Shown here in pieces: positions 1-8,741 of a stretch of 64,000 bases of DNA. Made by a program: the position numbers and the translations under genes. Positions within the stretch are counted from its first letter, which is position 1; each line of letters starts with the position of its first letter. The notes below the pieces were generated by a model. The model saw only the letters and a list, made by a program, of their open reading frames with translations, made no database searches and was not told where the DNA came from. Source of the DNA: Glycocaulis sp050485565 (lineage in GTDB: Bacteria > Pseudomonadota > Alphaproteobacteria > Caulobacterales > Maricaulaceae); the NCBI RefSeq assembly GCF_050485565.1, contig NZ_JBJHBQ010000002.1, positions 1 through 64,000 on the forward strand, read 5' to 3'.

Positions 1-493
1 CGCTCTCATCGGACATGCAGGCGCGGAATTCCTGGTCAGACAGGCCGGCAGAGCGGGCAATGGTCTGGAATTGCTGGCGGGCCTGACCGCGCTGTGCCGC
101 CATGAAGATGGCCTGCTGCTGCTCGAAGAGAACGTCGAGCACGTCGAAATAGCGCTCTTCGCCCGCGCAGCGCGCCAGCATGAAACCGGCGAGCGCCAGC
201 TCGGCCGAGCCGGTCAGCATTTCGCGGAACACCAGCCGCACCGTGCCGTCTTCGACATACTGGTTCAGCGTGGGATAGACGCCCTGATGGAAGGCGGCGC
301 AGCCGCCACAGGCCGTCGAGCCGTACTCGATGAACACCACCGGCGCATCGACCGAGCCACGGGCGAAGTCACCTTCGCGCTCGAACTCGCTGCGGTTGTC
401 ACTGGCCCCTGAATTGCCGCCACAGGCAGCCAGCGCCAGCGCGGTAGCGGCCGCAAAGGCGGGAATGAAGGAACGGGCGAAGTTGAAAGCCAT
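1..493 (-). CDS. DsbA-like thioredoxin-fold lipoprotein (3' end beyond window)
   Basis: Read from the reverse complement; the frame stays open to the left edge, so the C-terminus is missing. Residues 1-24 form a lipoprotein signal ending in LAAC (lipidated Cys24), which puts the protein in the cell envelope. After a short linker, residues 47-65 read GSVDAPVVFIEYGSTACGGC, a DsbA-type thioredoxin start with a CGGC redox pair (Cys62/Cys65). The visible helical part with EQQQAIF and a later ACMSDES resembles the inserted helical domain of DsbA / DSBA-like oxidoreductases. Likely role is periplasmic thiol-disulfide exchange. The start is the ATG at 493. It is divergent from gatC across 159 bp. The CGGC dipeptide differs from the classic CPHC, so oxidase versus isomerase activity is open. 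Confidence 0.82.
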   Translation of the reverse strand, partial: MAFNFARSFIPAFAAATALALAACGGNSGASDNRSEFEREGDFARGSVDAPVVFIEYGSTACGGCAAFHQGVYPTLNQYVEDGTVRLVFREMLTGSAELALAGFMLARCAGEERYFDVLDVLFEQQQAIFMAAQRGQARQQFQTIARSAGLSDQEFRACMSDES

Positions 494-652
494 GGCGAAT
501 GCTCCATCCGGTGCGCGCGGTGTTCAGGTTGGCGGCACTCTACTCATAGGGCGCGCCTTAGCGCCAGAGTTGAGGGCAGGGCGCTTGCGCGCGGGCATGC
601 GCGTTGTTACTCAGGCCGCTCGTTTTCCTGACCCATGTGGAGTGCGCGTCTC

Positions 653-940
653 ATGTCCGTTACCGAGGACGATGTCCGCCGGATCGCCCGGCTCGCCCGT
701 ATCGCCGAACCTACAGACCGTGTGGCCAAGCTCACTGGCGAGCTGAATGGCATCCTCGACTGGGTCGAGATGCTGAACGAGGTGGATGTGGACGGCGTAG
801 AGCCCATGACGACGCCGGTCTCCACTCCGCTGCCCATGCGCGAGGACAAGGTGACCGACGGGGAAATCCCCGAAAAGGTGCTGAAAAACGCGCCGAAGGC
901 CGAAGAAGGCTTTTTCGTCGTCCCGAAGAGCGTGGAGTGA
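653..940 (+). CDS. gatC: Glutamyl/aspartyl-tRNA(Gln/Asn) amidotransferase subunit C
   Basis: GatC is the small subunit that stabilises GatA-GatB, which convert Glu-tRNA(Gln) and Asp-tRNA(Asn) to the amidated forms. The 95-residue protein starts MSVTEDDVRRIARLARIA and carries the usual GELNGILDWVEMLNEVDVDGVEP core and a C-terminal REDKVTDGE stretch. Both are hallmarks of GatC, and the length is typical. An upstream in-frame ATG at 635 would add six residues, but family members begin at the MSVT-like position. The stop overlaps the ATG of the next gene (TGATG), implying translational coupling. gatA follows only after an inserted unknown gene. Confidence 0.93.
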   Translation: MSVTEDDVRRIARLARIAEPTDRVAKLTGELNGILDWVEMLNEVDVDGVEPMTTPVSTPLPMREDKVTDGEIPEKVLKNAPKAEEGFFVVPKSVE

Positions 941-1485
941 TGACCGAACTTCCACCCTACACTGAAGATATAGCTTTCCGATTTGTCTTTGAGCACAAGC
1001 TGGAAGCTTGCTGCGAACTGTCGGTCGGTGAGAATGTCATCAAGATCGGTCCCTTTGGGCATGGAACGCGGGCTTTCACGAACTTAGCCCGATTTGGCTG
1101 TGCGCTGGCGCTGGGTTCAATACGTGAAAGCTGTGCTTTCGATGGCTTTGGCAAGGGTGATGCTTGGCGTCTGGTGGGCCAATACGAGACCGGTCGATTT
1201 GTTTTTCGTGCCCTGAGAGTTGAAGACGCTTGGATCGATCAAGATGGAGAATTGGACGAAATATTGATCGAATGCACGACTTCTGCGGTAAGTGTCGCTC
1301 AAGCTGTGCTCAAGGCTCTGCAGTCGATAGACGAACTCGAATTTCTCGAAACTTATCGTGACCATTATCCTGGCCGAGGGATAGCTGCGTTAACCGCCGC
1401 ACTGAACACCGAAGATACAGCCCCACCCTTAGGTAGAGCCCACACCGTTTACGCTGCCGACCTTCGCAGTTCCCGCCAATCATAG
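940..1485 (+). CDS. Unknown 181-aa protein inserted between gatC and gatA
   Basis: I do not recognise this protein. It starts MTELPPYTEDIAFRFVFEHK at an ATG sharing one base with the gatC stop and ends 10 bp before gatA, so it should be co-transcribed with both. It has no signal peptide or membrane segment and looks like a soluble alpha/beta protein. A C-terminal helix reads VAQAVLKALQSIDELEFLETY. By hand count, bases 961-1440 are about 52% GC, while a sampled stretch at the start of gatA is near 70%. The codon use is also visibly different, which suggests recent acquisition. A small immunity-like or accessory protein is one guess, but nothing in the sequence proves it. Confidence 0.72.
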   Translation: MTELPPYTEDIAFRFVFEHKLEACCELSVGENVIKIGPFGHGTRAFTNLARFGCALALGSIRESCAFDGFGKGDAWRLVGQYETGRFVFRALRVEDAWIDQDGELDEILIECTTSAVSVAQAVLKALQSIDELEFLETYRDHYPGRGIAALTAALNTEDTAPPLGRAHTVYAADLRSSRQS

Positions 1486-1495
1486 GAATGCTTCC

Positions 1496-2974
1496 GTGAC
1501 TGACCTGTTCTCCTTCTCCCTCCTCGAAGCCCGCGACGCGCTCAGCCGTGGCGATGTCTCCAGCGCGGAGCTGACCGCCGCCCATGTGAAGGCGGCTGAG
1601 GCCGCGCAAGGTCCGCTCAACTGCTTCACCGTGATCGATCCCGAGCATGCGCTTTCCATGGCCAAAGCCTCTGATGCGCGCCGGGCGAAGGGCGAGGCGG
1701 GCGTGCTGGAAGGCGTGCCGCTGGTCATCAAGGATCTGTTCGCGGTGAAGGGCGTGGAGACCACGGCTTCCTCCAACATCCTCAAAGGCTTCAAGCCGGA
1801 ATACGAATCCAGCGTTACGCAGAACCTCTGGAACGAGGGCGCGGTGATGGTGGCCAAATCCTCCATGGACGAGTTCGCCATGGGCTCGTCCAATGAGACT
1901 GCCGCGACCGGCCCCGTGGTCAATCCGTGGCGGGCAAAGGGCTCCGAAGAGAAGTTGGTGCCGGGCGGCTCGTCCGGCGGGTCTGTGTCGGCGCTGGCTG
2001 CCGATATCGGCTATGGCGCGACGGGGACGGACACGGGCGGCTCCATCCGCCAGCCTGCGGCCTTCACCGGTCTTGTCGGCGTAAAGCCGACCTATGGCCG
2101 CTGCTCGCGCTGGGGCGTGGTGGCGTTCGCCTCTTCACTCGATCACCCCGGCGCGTTCGGCAAGACGGTGCGCGACAGCGCGCTGCTCACCCAGACCATG
2201 GCGGGCCATGATCCGAAGGATTCCACCAGCTATCCCGGCGCCGTGCCGGACATGCTCGGCGCGTGCGACAAGCCGGTCAAAGGCCTGCGCGTCGGCGTGC
2301 CGAAGGAATACCGGGTGGATGGCATGCCGGGCGAGATCGACGCGCTCTGGGAAAAGGGCGTGGAGTGGTTGAAGGCGCAAGGGTGCGAGATCGTCGACAT
2401 CTCCCTGCCGATGACGAAATACGCGCTGCCCGCCTATTACATCATCGCCCCTGCGGAGGCCTCCTCCAACCTCGCGCGCTATGACGGCATGCGCTATGGC
2501 CTGCGCGTCGAGGGCGAGGATCTGATCGACACCTATGAGAAGACGCGCGCGGCCGGTTTCGGCAAGGAAGTGCAGCGCCGTATCCTGATTGGCACCTATG
2601 TGCTCTCTGCGGGCTATTACGACGCGTATTATGTGAAGGCGCTCAAAGTGCGCCGCCGCATCTATGAGGATTTCCAGGCCGCGTTCGAAAAGGTGGACGC
2701 CATCCTCACCCCCACCACGCCCAGCGCCGCGTTCGGCATCGGTTCCAAGTCCAAGGCCGACCCGATCGAGATGTACCTCAATGACATCTTCACGGTGACG
2801 GCCAATATCGCCGGTATCCCGGCGATGAGCGTGCCTGCGGGCCTTGATGCGCAGGGCCTGCCGCTGGGGCTTCAGGTCATCACCCGCGCGCTGGACGAGG
2901 AGACCATGTTTTCCGTTGCCGCCGCGATTGAAGATGCGGCAGGGTTCAGCGCCAAGCCGGAGAGATGGTGGTGA
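1496..2974 (+). CDS. gatA: Glutamyl/aspartyl-tRNA(Gln/Asn) amidotransferase subunit A
   Basis: Amidase-signature subunit that hydrolyses glutamine and passes ammonia to GatB. The full-length 492-residue protein carries the Ser-cisSer-Lys triad: Lys79 in VIKDLF, cis-Ser159 in PGGSSGGS, and nucleophile Ser183 in TGTDTGGSIRQP. The C-terminal part contains IFTVTANIAGIPAMSVPAG, also typical. The start is GTG at 1496, 10 bp after the unknown gene; no better ATG lies in frame. The 3' end overlaps the following membrane-protein gene by 10 bp. The subunit is normally next to gatC and gatB, but here both junctions are interrupted. Confidence 0.96.
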   Translation: MTDLFSFSLLEARDALSRGDVSSAELTAAHVKAAEAAQGPLNCFTVIDPEHALSMAKASDARRAKGEAGVLEGVPLVIKDLFAVKGVETTASSNILKGFKPEYESSVTQNLWNEGAVMVAKSSMDEFAMGSSNETAATGPVVNPWRAKGSEEKLVPGGSSGGSVSALAADIGYGATGTDTGGSIRQPAAFTGLVGVKPTYGRCSRWGVVAFASSLDHPGAFGKTVRDSALLTQTMAGHDPKDSTSYPGAVPDMLGACDKPVKGLRVGVPKEYRVDGMPGEIDALWEKGVEWLKAQGCEIVDISLPMTKYALPAYYIIAPAEASSNLARYDGMRYGLRVEGEDLIDTYEKTRAAGFGKEVQRRILIGTYVLSAGYYDAYYVKALKVRRRIYEDFQAAFEKVDAILTPTTPSAAFGIGSKSKADPIEMYLNDIFTVTANIAGIPAMSVPAGLDAQGLPLGLQVITRALDEETMFSVAAAIEDAAGFSAKPERWW

Positions 2975-3285
2975 TACGCGACGCGCTGAATTTCTTCAGA
3001 CAGCCCTTTGCCCGCATTGCGGCGGTGCTGGCGGTCATTCTGATGGGGTTTGGCGTGATTGGGGCAGTAGCCGGGTGGATCGCTGCCATGCAGACCGTCG
3101 ATCCGTTTGGCGACTCGATGAGTATCGAGGGTCGTTGGCACATTCCGGTCAGCTCGGTTTTTCACAGTTTTGTGCCCGGATTCATTGTCCTGTTTCTGGC
3201 AATAGCCGCCGAATACGTCTCGCGCATGGCCTCCGACCTGCGCTTCCTTCGGTCAAAGGCCGATACTCGCGGCAAGGAGCTCTGA
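2965..3285 (+). CDS. Small membrane protein, 106 aa (first of a six-gene cluster)
   Basis: Function unknown. Two hydrophobic segments (about residues 18-42 and 66-84) flank a short polar loop. The last one ends in AAEYVSRMASDLRFL, followed by a basic tail. The ATG lies inside the gatA 3' end (10-bp overlap), so translation is probably coupled to gatA. The helix-end motif EY[VL]SR[MI]A recurs in the gene at 3539, so the two are likely divergent paralogues. Base composition is lower in GC than gatA. An alternative in-frame GTG at 2968 makes little difference. Confidence 0.7.
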   Translation: MVVIRDALNFFRQPFARIAAVLAVILMGFGVIGAVAGWIAAMQTVDPFGDSMSIEGRWHIPVSSVFHSFVPGFIVLFLAIAAEYVSRMASDLRFLRSKADTRGKEL

Positions 3286-3287
3286 GC

Positions 3288-3542
3288 ATGCGTGAGATGC
3301 TGCGTCTTCCTGCCGGCGTGTTTTTGCTGTTTGGAGCGATCTGCATCGCAACGGCGTTGTGGGACGGGCTGACAGGCTGGAGTGGCTTGGAAACGCTTGT
3401 GTCAGCGCTTGAATATCCGTTCCTCGTCGGCTCGATGGCGCGAGGACTTCTTATGATCGCACTGGGCCTCATCATTTTTCAGCTCGCGGCCATATCTGGT
3501 CGGCTGCGTAGGCTGGCGAAATCACAGGGGAAGCCGGCATGA
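3288..3542 (+). CDS. Small membrane protein, 84 aa
   Basis: Function unknown. It begins MREMLRLPAGVFLLFGAICIA and has two predicted membrane helices (about 8-26 and 46-68) followed by a basic tail GRLRRLAKSQGKPA. The layout of two helices, then a short amphipathic basic end, matches the genes on each side. The ATG is 2 bp after the previous stop and its own stop overlaps the next ATG (ATGA), so the three genes should be translated as a unit. No catalytic motif is visible. Confidence 0.68.
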   Translation: MREMLRLPAGVFLLFGAICIATALWDGLTGWSGLETLVSALEYPFLVGSMARGLLMIALGLIIFQLAAISGRLRRLAKSQGKPA

Positions 3543-3805
3543 AAGGCAGTCTGATCCGGTTCTTCCGCAATAAGGTCGCGCTCGCTCTGGCAGGTCTCAC
3601 CTTGGCGATGGGCGCTTGGGGTGTTGCGCTGATCGGATTTGAGATTGTTGGCGGAAACAGCAGTCTCGTGTGGTCGTTGATAAATATGCTCGCGTCTTTG
3701 ACCCCCATTCTCCTTCTCGCTGTCGTTATCGAATACCTCTCGCGCATTGCGGACGCGCTGGAAAAGCCCGGCGTGCTGGGGTTTGAGGACGAGGCAGGGG
3801 AGTGA
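3539..3805 (+). CDS. Small membrane protein, 88 aa, paralogous to the 2965 gene
   Basis: Function unknown. It has two hydrophobic helices (about 13-35 and 48-66), and the second ends in VVIEYLSRIADALEKP. This matches AAEYVSRMASDLRFL in the gene at 2965, so the pair probably arose by duplication. The acidic C-terminus is GFEDEAGE. Its ATG overlaps the preceding stop by 4 bp and its stop overlaps the next ATG by 1 bp (TGATG). These overlaps are typical of a tightly coupled operon making subunits of one membrane complex, but that is inference. Confidence 0.68.
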   Translation: MKGSLIRFFRNKVALALAGLTLAMGAWGVALIGFEIVGGNSSLVWSLINMLASLTPILLLAVVIEYLSRIADALEKPGVLGFEDEAGE

Positions 3806-4002
3806 TGGGCGCACACGCCCAGCTTTTCCGCGATGCGCTGCACGCACTATCGCTGGGCGCTGCGGCGTTCGCGTTGTTCGGTGATGGTGCATTGGGCACC
3901 AACATCGCCTATATTGTGGGGGCGGCGGTGTTGCATTTTCTGGCGCACGTCGTGATCGAAGTGGACCGCACGATACAGCAGGAGCGAGCCGGACATGGAT
4001 GA
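3805..4002 (+). CDS. Small membrane protein, 65 aa
   Basis: Function unknown. From the ATG that overlaps the previous stop, the protein reads MGAHAQLFRDALHALSLGAA. It has two helices (about 11-26 and 32-50) with a polar end VDRTIQQERAGHG. A GTG one codon upstream is an alternative start. It overlaps the next gene by 8 bp in another frame. Its position in the coupled series is the main evidence that it is real. Confidence 0.6.
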   Translation: MGAHAQLFRDALHALSLGAAAFALFGDGALGTNIAYIVGAAVLHFLAHVVIEVDRTIQQERAGHG

Positions 4003-4138
4003 CCTGACCGCCTGGATCGTACTGGGCTTCATGCTGGCCTTCGGTATTGGCGTGGCCGTCTTCTATGGCGAGCAGGCCCGTCAACTCAAAAACGAGTTGC
4101 GCCGTCAGCGCGAAGAGCGTGAGGGCAAGGCGGGCTAG
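3995..4138 (+). CDS. Single-pass membrane microprotein, 47 aa
   Basis: A 47-residue product, MDDLTAWIVLGFMLAFGIGV continuing to a charged tail QLKNELRRQREEREGKAG. It has one transmembrane helix (about residues 7-25) and a highly charged, probably cytoplasmic coiled helix. The ATG overlaps the preceding gene by 8 bp and follows GGAGCGAGCC, a plausible ribosome site. It keeps the pattern of small coupled membrane proteins. It is short enough that many annotation pipelines would miss it. Function unknown. Confidence 0.6.
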   Translation: MDDLTAWIVLGFMLAFGIGVAVFYGEQARQLKNELRRQREEREGKAG

Positions 4139-4168
4139 TCCCGGCCGCTTGTTGCAGCCCTGATTTTC

Positions 4169-4396
4169 ATGAACCCCACAGTCCTGCTCATCCCGCTTTG
4201 CGGCATCACCATTCTCGGCGCGGCCATGCTGGCCGGGCGGTTTGGTGATGAGACCGCGCCCAAAGCCATCGGTGCGGCACTTTTCCTCTTGGGTGCGGCG
4301 AGCATTGGCACCATCCTGTTTGCGCGGCGCATGAAGGTCTGGGTGGACCGGCTGGCCGATGAACAGCGCCGTGCGGAGAGGGACGAGGACCAGTGA
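4169..4396 (+). CDS. Small membrane protein, 75 aa
   Basis: Function unknown. Two hydrophobic helices (about 4-21 and 32-50) are followed by a charged helix RMKVWVDRLADEQRRAERDE. It lies 30 bp after the microprotein, and its stop overlaps the GTG start of the quinone reductase (GTGA), so it links the small-protein series to that gene. No motif points to a function. Confidence 0.66.
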   Translation: MNPTVLLIPLCGITILGAAMLAGRFGDETAPKAIGAALFLLGAASIGTILFARRMKVWVDRLADEQRRAERDEDQ

Positions 4397-5385
4397 GAGC
4401 CATCTGGTATGAACGCCAGGGCGCAGCCAGCGAGGTGCTGACGCTGGGCGAGCGCGCGGAACCTTTGCCAGGTCCCGGCGAAGTGGCCGTCACGGTGCAG
4501 GCTTCGGGCGTGAACCCGTCGGACGTGAAGATCCGCTCCGGCGCGCGCGGGCCGATGACTGCGGACTTGCAAATCCCCCATTCCGATGGCGCAGGGATCA
4601 TCAAGGCCGTGGGCGAGGGGGTGGACCCTGCGCGCCTTGGCGAGCGGGTCTGGCTGTTCAGCGCGGCCTATAAGCGCGTTGGCGGCACCTGCGCGGAAGT
4701 GTGTGTGCTGCCTGCCGAGCATGCGGTGCCTCTGCCTGACCAGATATCGGTGAAGGCCGGGGCGGCGCTGGGCATTCCGGCCATGACGGCTCATCGCGCC
4801 CTGTTCTGCAATGGCGGGGTGGCGGATAAGACCGTGCTGGTCACCGGCGGGGCTGGCGCGGTCGGCCACAGCGCGATCCAGATCGCCAAATGGGCGGGTG
4901 CGGAGAAAATCATCACCACCGTTTCCAGCGCCGCCAAGGCCGCCATCGCCATGGCCGCCGGGGCAGATCATGTCATCAATTACCGCCAGCAGGATGTGGT
5001 GGAAGCGGTTCTGGCCGACACGCAGGGCGCAGGCGTGGACCATGTCGTCGAGGTAGAGCTGGGCGGTAATCTCGCCCAGTCAGCGCAAATGATTGCCGAG
5101 CACGGCACGATTGCCTGGTATGGCTCGGAAAGCGTGCGCGAGCCGGTCTTTGCCGCCTATCCGCTCATGTTCCGCAATGTCACCCTGCACGGTGTTTTCC
5201 TCTATGCGATCACGCCCGAACAGCGCGCCAGTGCCGTAGCTGACATTACCAGCGCACTGGAAGCGGGGCTTTTGCGTCCGCTCATCGATTCTGTCTGGTC
5301 TCTGGAAGACACAGTGAAGGCCCATGAGCGCGTGGAGAGCGGGGAGCGCTCTGGCGCGGTCATCGTCCAGCCAAGCGGTGGGTGA
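4393..5385 (+). CDS. NADPH:quinone reductase-like zinc-independent alcohol dehydrogenase
   Basis: Medium-chain dehydrogenase/reductase of the quinone oxidoreductase / zeta-crystallin type, 330 residues. The N-terminal GroES-like domain has SGVNPSDVKIRSG and PHSDGAGII. The Rossmann domain has VLVTGGAGAVGHSAIQIAKWAGA (about residues 148-170) for NADPH. No structural or catalytic zinc cysteines are visible, which fits QOR rather than alcohol dehydrogenase. The likely reaction is one- or two-electron reduction of quinones or enones. The start is GTG, overlapping the previous stop. It is probably the last gene of the gat/small-membrane transcript, since a palindromic repeat follows. Confidence 0.88.
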   Translation: MRAIWYERQGAASEVLTLGERAEPLPGPGEVAVTVQASGVNPSDVKIRSGARGPMTADLQIPHSDGAGIIKAVGEGVDPARLGERVWLFSAAYKRVGGTCAEVCVLPAEHAVPLPDQISVKAGAALGIPAMTAHRALFCNGGVADKTVLVTGGAGAVGHSAIQIAKWAGAEKIITTVSSAAKAAIAMAAGADHVINYRQQDVVEAVLADTQGAGVDHVVEVELGGNLAQSAQMIAEHGTIAWYGSESVREPVFAAYPLMFRNVTLHGVFLYAITPEQRASAVADITSALEAGLLRPLIDSVWSLEDTVKAHERVESGERSGAVIVQPSGG

Positions 5386-5414
5386 GAGGGCATTTAGCGG
5401 GCCGCCTGGGATGT

Positions 5415-5519
5415 CTCCCCCCGTTCACGGGGGAGTGCCGCGAAGCGGCGAGGGGGGATTATTGAGAAAGATTTCCCCCCTCCGGTCCTTCGGACCACCT
5501 CCCCCGTAAACGGGGGAGG
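5415..5519. repeat. Nested palindromic intergenic repeat, copy 1 (~105 bp)
   Basis: Four consecutive inverted repeats: 5415-5435 (CTCCCCCC...GGGGGAG), 5437-5449 (GCCGCGAAGCGGC), an enclosing pair GAGGGGGGA (5450-5458) with TCCCCCCTC (5474-5482), 5484-5496 (GGTCCTTCGGACC), and 5498-5519 (CCTCCCCCGTAAACGGGGGAGG). The same order and lengths recur at 53236-53341. It may act as a transcription terminator or mRNA-stabilising element after the quinone reductase gene. It resembles a MITE/REP-type unit; no coding capacity. Confidence 0.85.
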
Positions 5520-5646
5520 AAAAAAGGAGAGCCAGTGGATCGCTTCGCGCCCGGAGGATGACAGTCCGTCAGCTTCTGAGGAAAAACCCTAGCCAAATGC
5601 GCGTCGTCGCGACATTACATGCGTTGAATGATCATTCCTTCACCTG

Positions 5647-7164
<1,518 letters not shown>

Positions 7165-7170
7165 GGGCGC

Positions 7171-7662
7171 ATGGGCACAGTGCGGACAGGTGGATGCCAG
7201 TGTGGTGCGGTCCGGTTCCGGGCGGCTTCGATTCGCGATAATGCTCATGTCTGCCATTGCCGTATGTGCCAGAAAGCCTACGGCAATTTCTTCTCGGCGC
7301 TGGTCGGCGTGCCTCTGACGGATTTCGAGTGGACACGCGGCAAGCCGTCCGTGTTTTCGAGTTCTGAAGGCATTGAACGCGGCTTCTGCGCGGCGTGCGG
7401 CACGCCCATGAGCTTTTTCCGCGAGGGCAATGCCCACATTTCGCTTTCCATTGGTGCGTTTGACGACCCGGCCTCTGTGCCGCTGGACTTCGAGCTGGGG
7501 ATTGAGGGGCGCTTGCCGCAAGTGGACCAGCTTGCCTCCCTGCCGAACTTTGGAAGCACCGAGGAGGACGATCCCGAGGGCGCGGAGCTTGCCCGGCAAT
7601 CGTCGCACCAGCATCCCGATCACGATACTGCAGAGTGGCCAACCGCCACACCAAAAAACTGA
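7171..7662 (+). CDS. GFA (CENP-V) family zinc protein
   Basis: Member of the glutathione-dependent formaldehyde-activating / CENP-V fold family. The zinc-binding cysteines are laid out as expected: GGCQCGAV at residues 7-14, VCHCRMC at about 27-33, and FCAACGTPM at about 72-80. Most bacterial members have no proven enzymatic role, so formaldehyde activity should not be assumed. The gene starts 6 bp after gatB. Its 3' 30 bp run into the leader of the arsR-type gene. The C-terminal tail (SSHQHPDHDTAEWPTATPKN) is polar and probably disordered. Confidence 0.87.
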   Translation: MGTVRTGGCQCGAVRFRAASIRDNAHVCHCRMCQKAYGNFFSALVGVPLTDFEWTRGKPSVFSSSEGIERGFCAACGTPMSFFREGNAHISLSIGAFDDPASVPLDFELGIEGRLPQVDQLASLPNFGSTEEDDPEGAELARQSSHQHPDHDTAEWPTATPKN

Positions 7663-7680
7663 GCCACACACCTAAGTGTC

Positions 7681-7724
7681 TTGACCTGCCTGTCGAGATG
7701 CAAATAGTTAGTCGTATGGCTAAC
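7681..7724 (+). promoter_or_regulatory. Candidate promoter and ArsR-type operator
   Basis: TTGACC (7681-7686) is followed after 17 bp by ATAGTT (7704-7709), an acceptable -35/-10 pair. A perfect inverted repeat GTTAG (7707-7711) and CTAAC (7720-7724) overlaps the -10 end and the ATG at 7716, where a repressor would block its own transcription. This is read from sequence only. Confidence 0.45.
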
Positions 7725-8051
7725 CAAAAACCCGCTCTCGACACAACCTTCCATGCGCTTGCCGATCCCACACGGCGGGCGGTGATTGCGCGCCTGATGG
7801 AAGGGCCGGCATCGGTTTCGGAGATCGCGGGGCCCTTCTCCATGGCCATGCCGACCGTGCTGCAGCACCTCAAAGTGCTGGAGGCCGGTCGGCTGATCAC
7901 CACACGCAAGGAGGGCAGGGTGCGCATCTGTGCGTTGAGAACGGAGACATTGCGCGAGGTCGAGGACTGGTTAAGCGGCCAGCGCGCCATCTGGGAAAGC
8001 CGGTTCGACCAGTTTGACGCCTACGTCATATCACTGAAAAACAAGGAATAA
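7716..8051 (+). CDS. ArsR-family winged-helix transcriptional regulator
   Basis: A 111-residue regulator with FHALADPTRRAVIARLMEGP, then the recognition region SEIAGPFSMAMPTVLQHLKVLEAGRLITTRKEGR, the standard ArsR/SmtB winged helix. No metal-binding ELCVCDL-type cysteines are present, so it belongs to the metal-independent group usually paired with an SRPBCC protein. The start at 7716 (MANQKPALDTTF) is preferred to upstream in-frame codons because it matches family N-termini. The SRPBCC gene follows 4 bp later. The inverted repeat at its start codon suggests autorepression. Confidence 0.92.
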   Translation: MANQKPALDTTFHALADPTRRAVIARLMEGPASVSEIAGPFSMAMPTVLQHLKVLEAGRLITTRKEGRVRICALRTETLREVEDWLSGQRAIWESRFDQFDAYVISLKNKE

Positions 8052-8055
8052 GTTC

Positions 8056-8544
8056 ATGAATCGCCCCACGCTCAACCCTTCTCTGGACCTTGAGATCAGC
8101 CGCTATATCGACGCGCCGGTCGCACTGGTGTGGGAGGCCTGGACCAAGCCGGAGCACTTCGTGAAATGGTGGACGCCCCGGCCATGGCAAACGGTGGCCG
8201 CAGACATGGTTCTGCGCCCCGGCGGGCTTTTCCATACGGTGATGCGCTCGCCTGAGGGCAAGGATTTCGACAATAAGGGCATGTTCATTGATGTGCAGCC
8301 CGAGCGCCTGATCGCCTTTACCGACGCGCTGGACGATGACTGGCGGCCCAAGCCTGACTCCTTCTTCTCCGCGCTCATCTATTTCGAACCGGAAGGCGAG
8401 GGTACGCGCTACACCGCCTATGCCCTGCACAAGGACGAGGCGGGGTGCAAACGCCATGTGGATATGGGCTTCCATGAGGGGTGGGGCACGGCGCTCACCC
8501 AGCTTCAGGAGGTTGTGGCCGGGTTGAAAGCGGGACGCGCCTGA
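8056..8544 (+). CDS. SRPBCC / AHSA1-domain protein
   Basis: A 162-residue START-like ligand-binding protein. SRYIDAPVALVWEAWTKPEHFVKWW at residues 14-38 is the AHSA1 signature, and FHEGWGTALTQLQEVV near the end is also typical. Such proteins bind a hydrophobic small molecule and are found in two-gene units with a metal-free ArsR regulator, as here (4-bp gap). The ligand is unknown. The transcript ends at the strong terminator just downstream, so arsR-SRPBCC is a self-contained unit. Confidence 0.9.
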   Translation: MNRPTLNPSLDLEISRYIDAPVALVWEAWTKPEHFVKWWTPRPWQTVAADMVLRPGGLFHTVMRSPEGKDFDNKGMFIDVQPERLIAFTDALDDDWRPKPDSFFSALIYFEPEGEGTRYTAYALHKDEAGCKRHVDMGFHEGWGTALTQLQEVVAGLKAGRA

Positions 8545-8572
8545 TATTGCACGCGCAATACGTGAAAAAGCG

Positions 8573-8606
8573 GGGAGGGACTCATCTGCAGTCCCTCCCT
8601 ATTTTT
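8573..8606 (+). terminator. Rho-independent terminator after the ArsR-SRPBCC pair
   Basis: A perfect 10-bp stem GGGAGGGACT (8573-8582) / AGTCCCTCCC (8590-8599) with a 7-nt loop is followed by TATTTTTG. Confidence 0.9.
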
Positions 8607-8741
8607 GCCATGGCGCCTGTGTAGTAATGGACCGGCTGGGGGATCAGCGCCCGTGCGGCCCGCACCTTGCAAGGTTTGCGGCCGACAAGGTTAGACCCCC
8701 GTATCCTCTTTAACAGGATGCGCGTTCAGGAGAGACGTCAC

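Noticed and set aside
4135..5043. Long open frame of about 300 codons on the reverse strand
   Set aside because: It lies opposite the quinone reductase and a small membrane-protein gene. Its product is rich in His, Arg and Gly with no domain, typical of an antisense shadow in GC-rich DNA.
5415..5519. CRISPR or att-site interpretation of the palindromic element
   Set aside because: There is no regular spacer pattern, no cas gene or integrase, and the second copy is an isolated unit 48 kb away.
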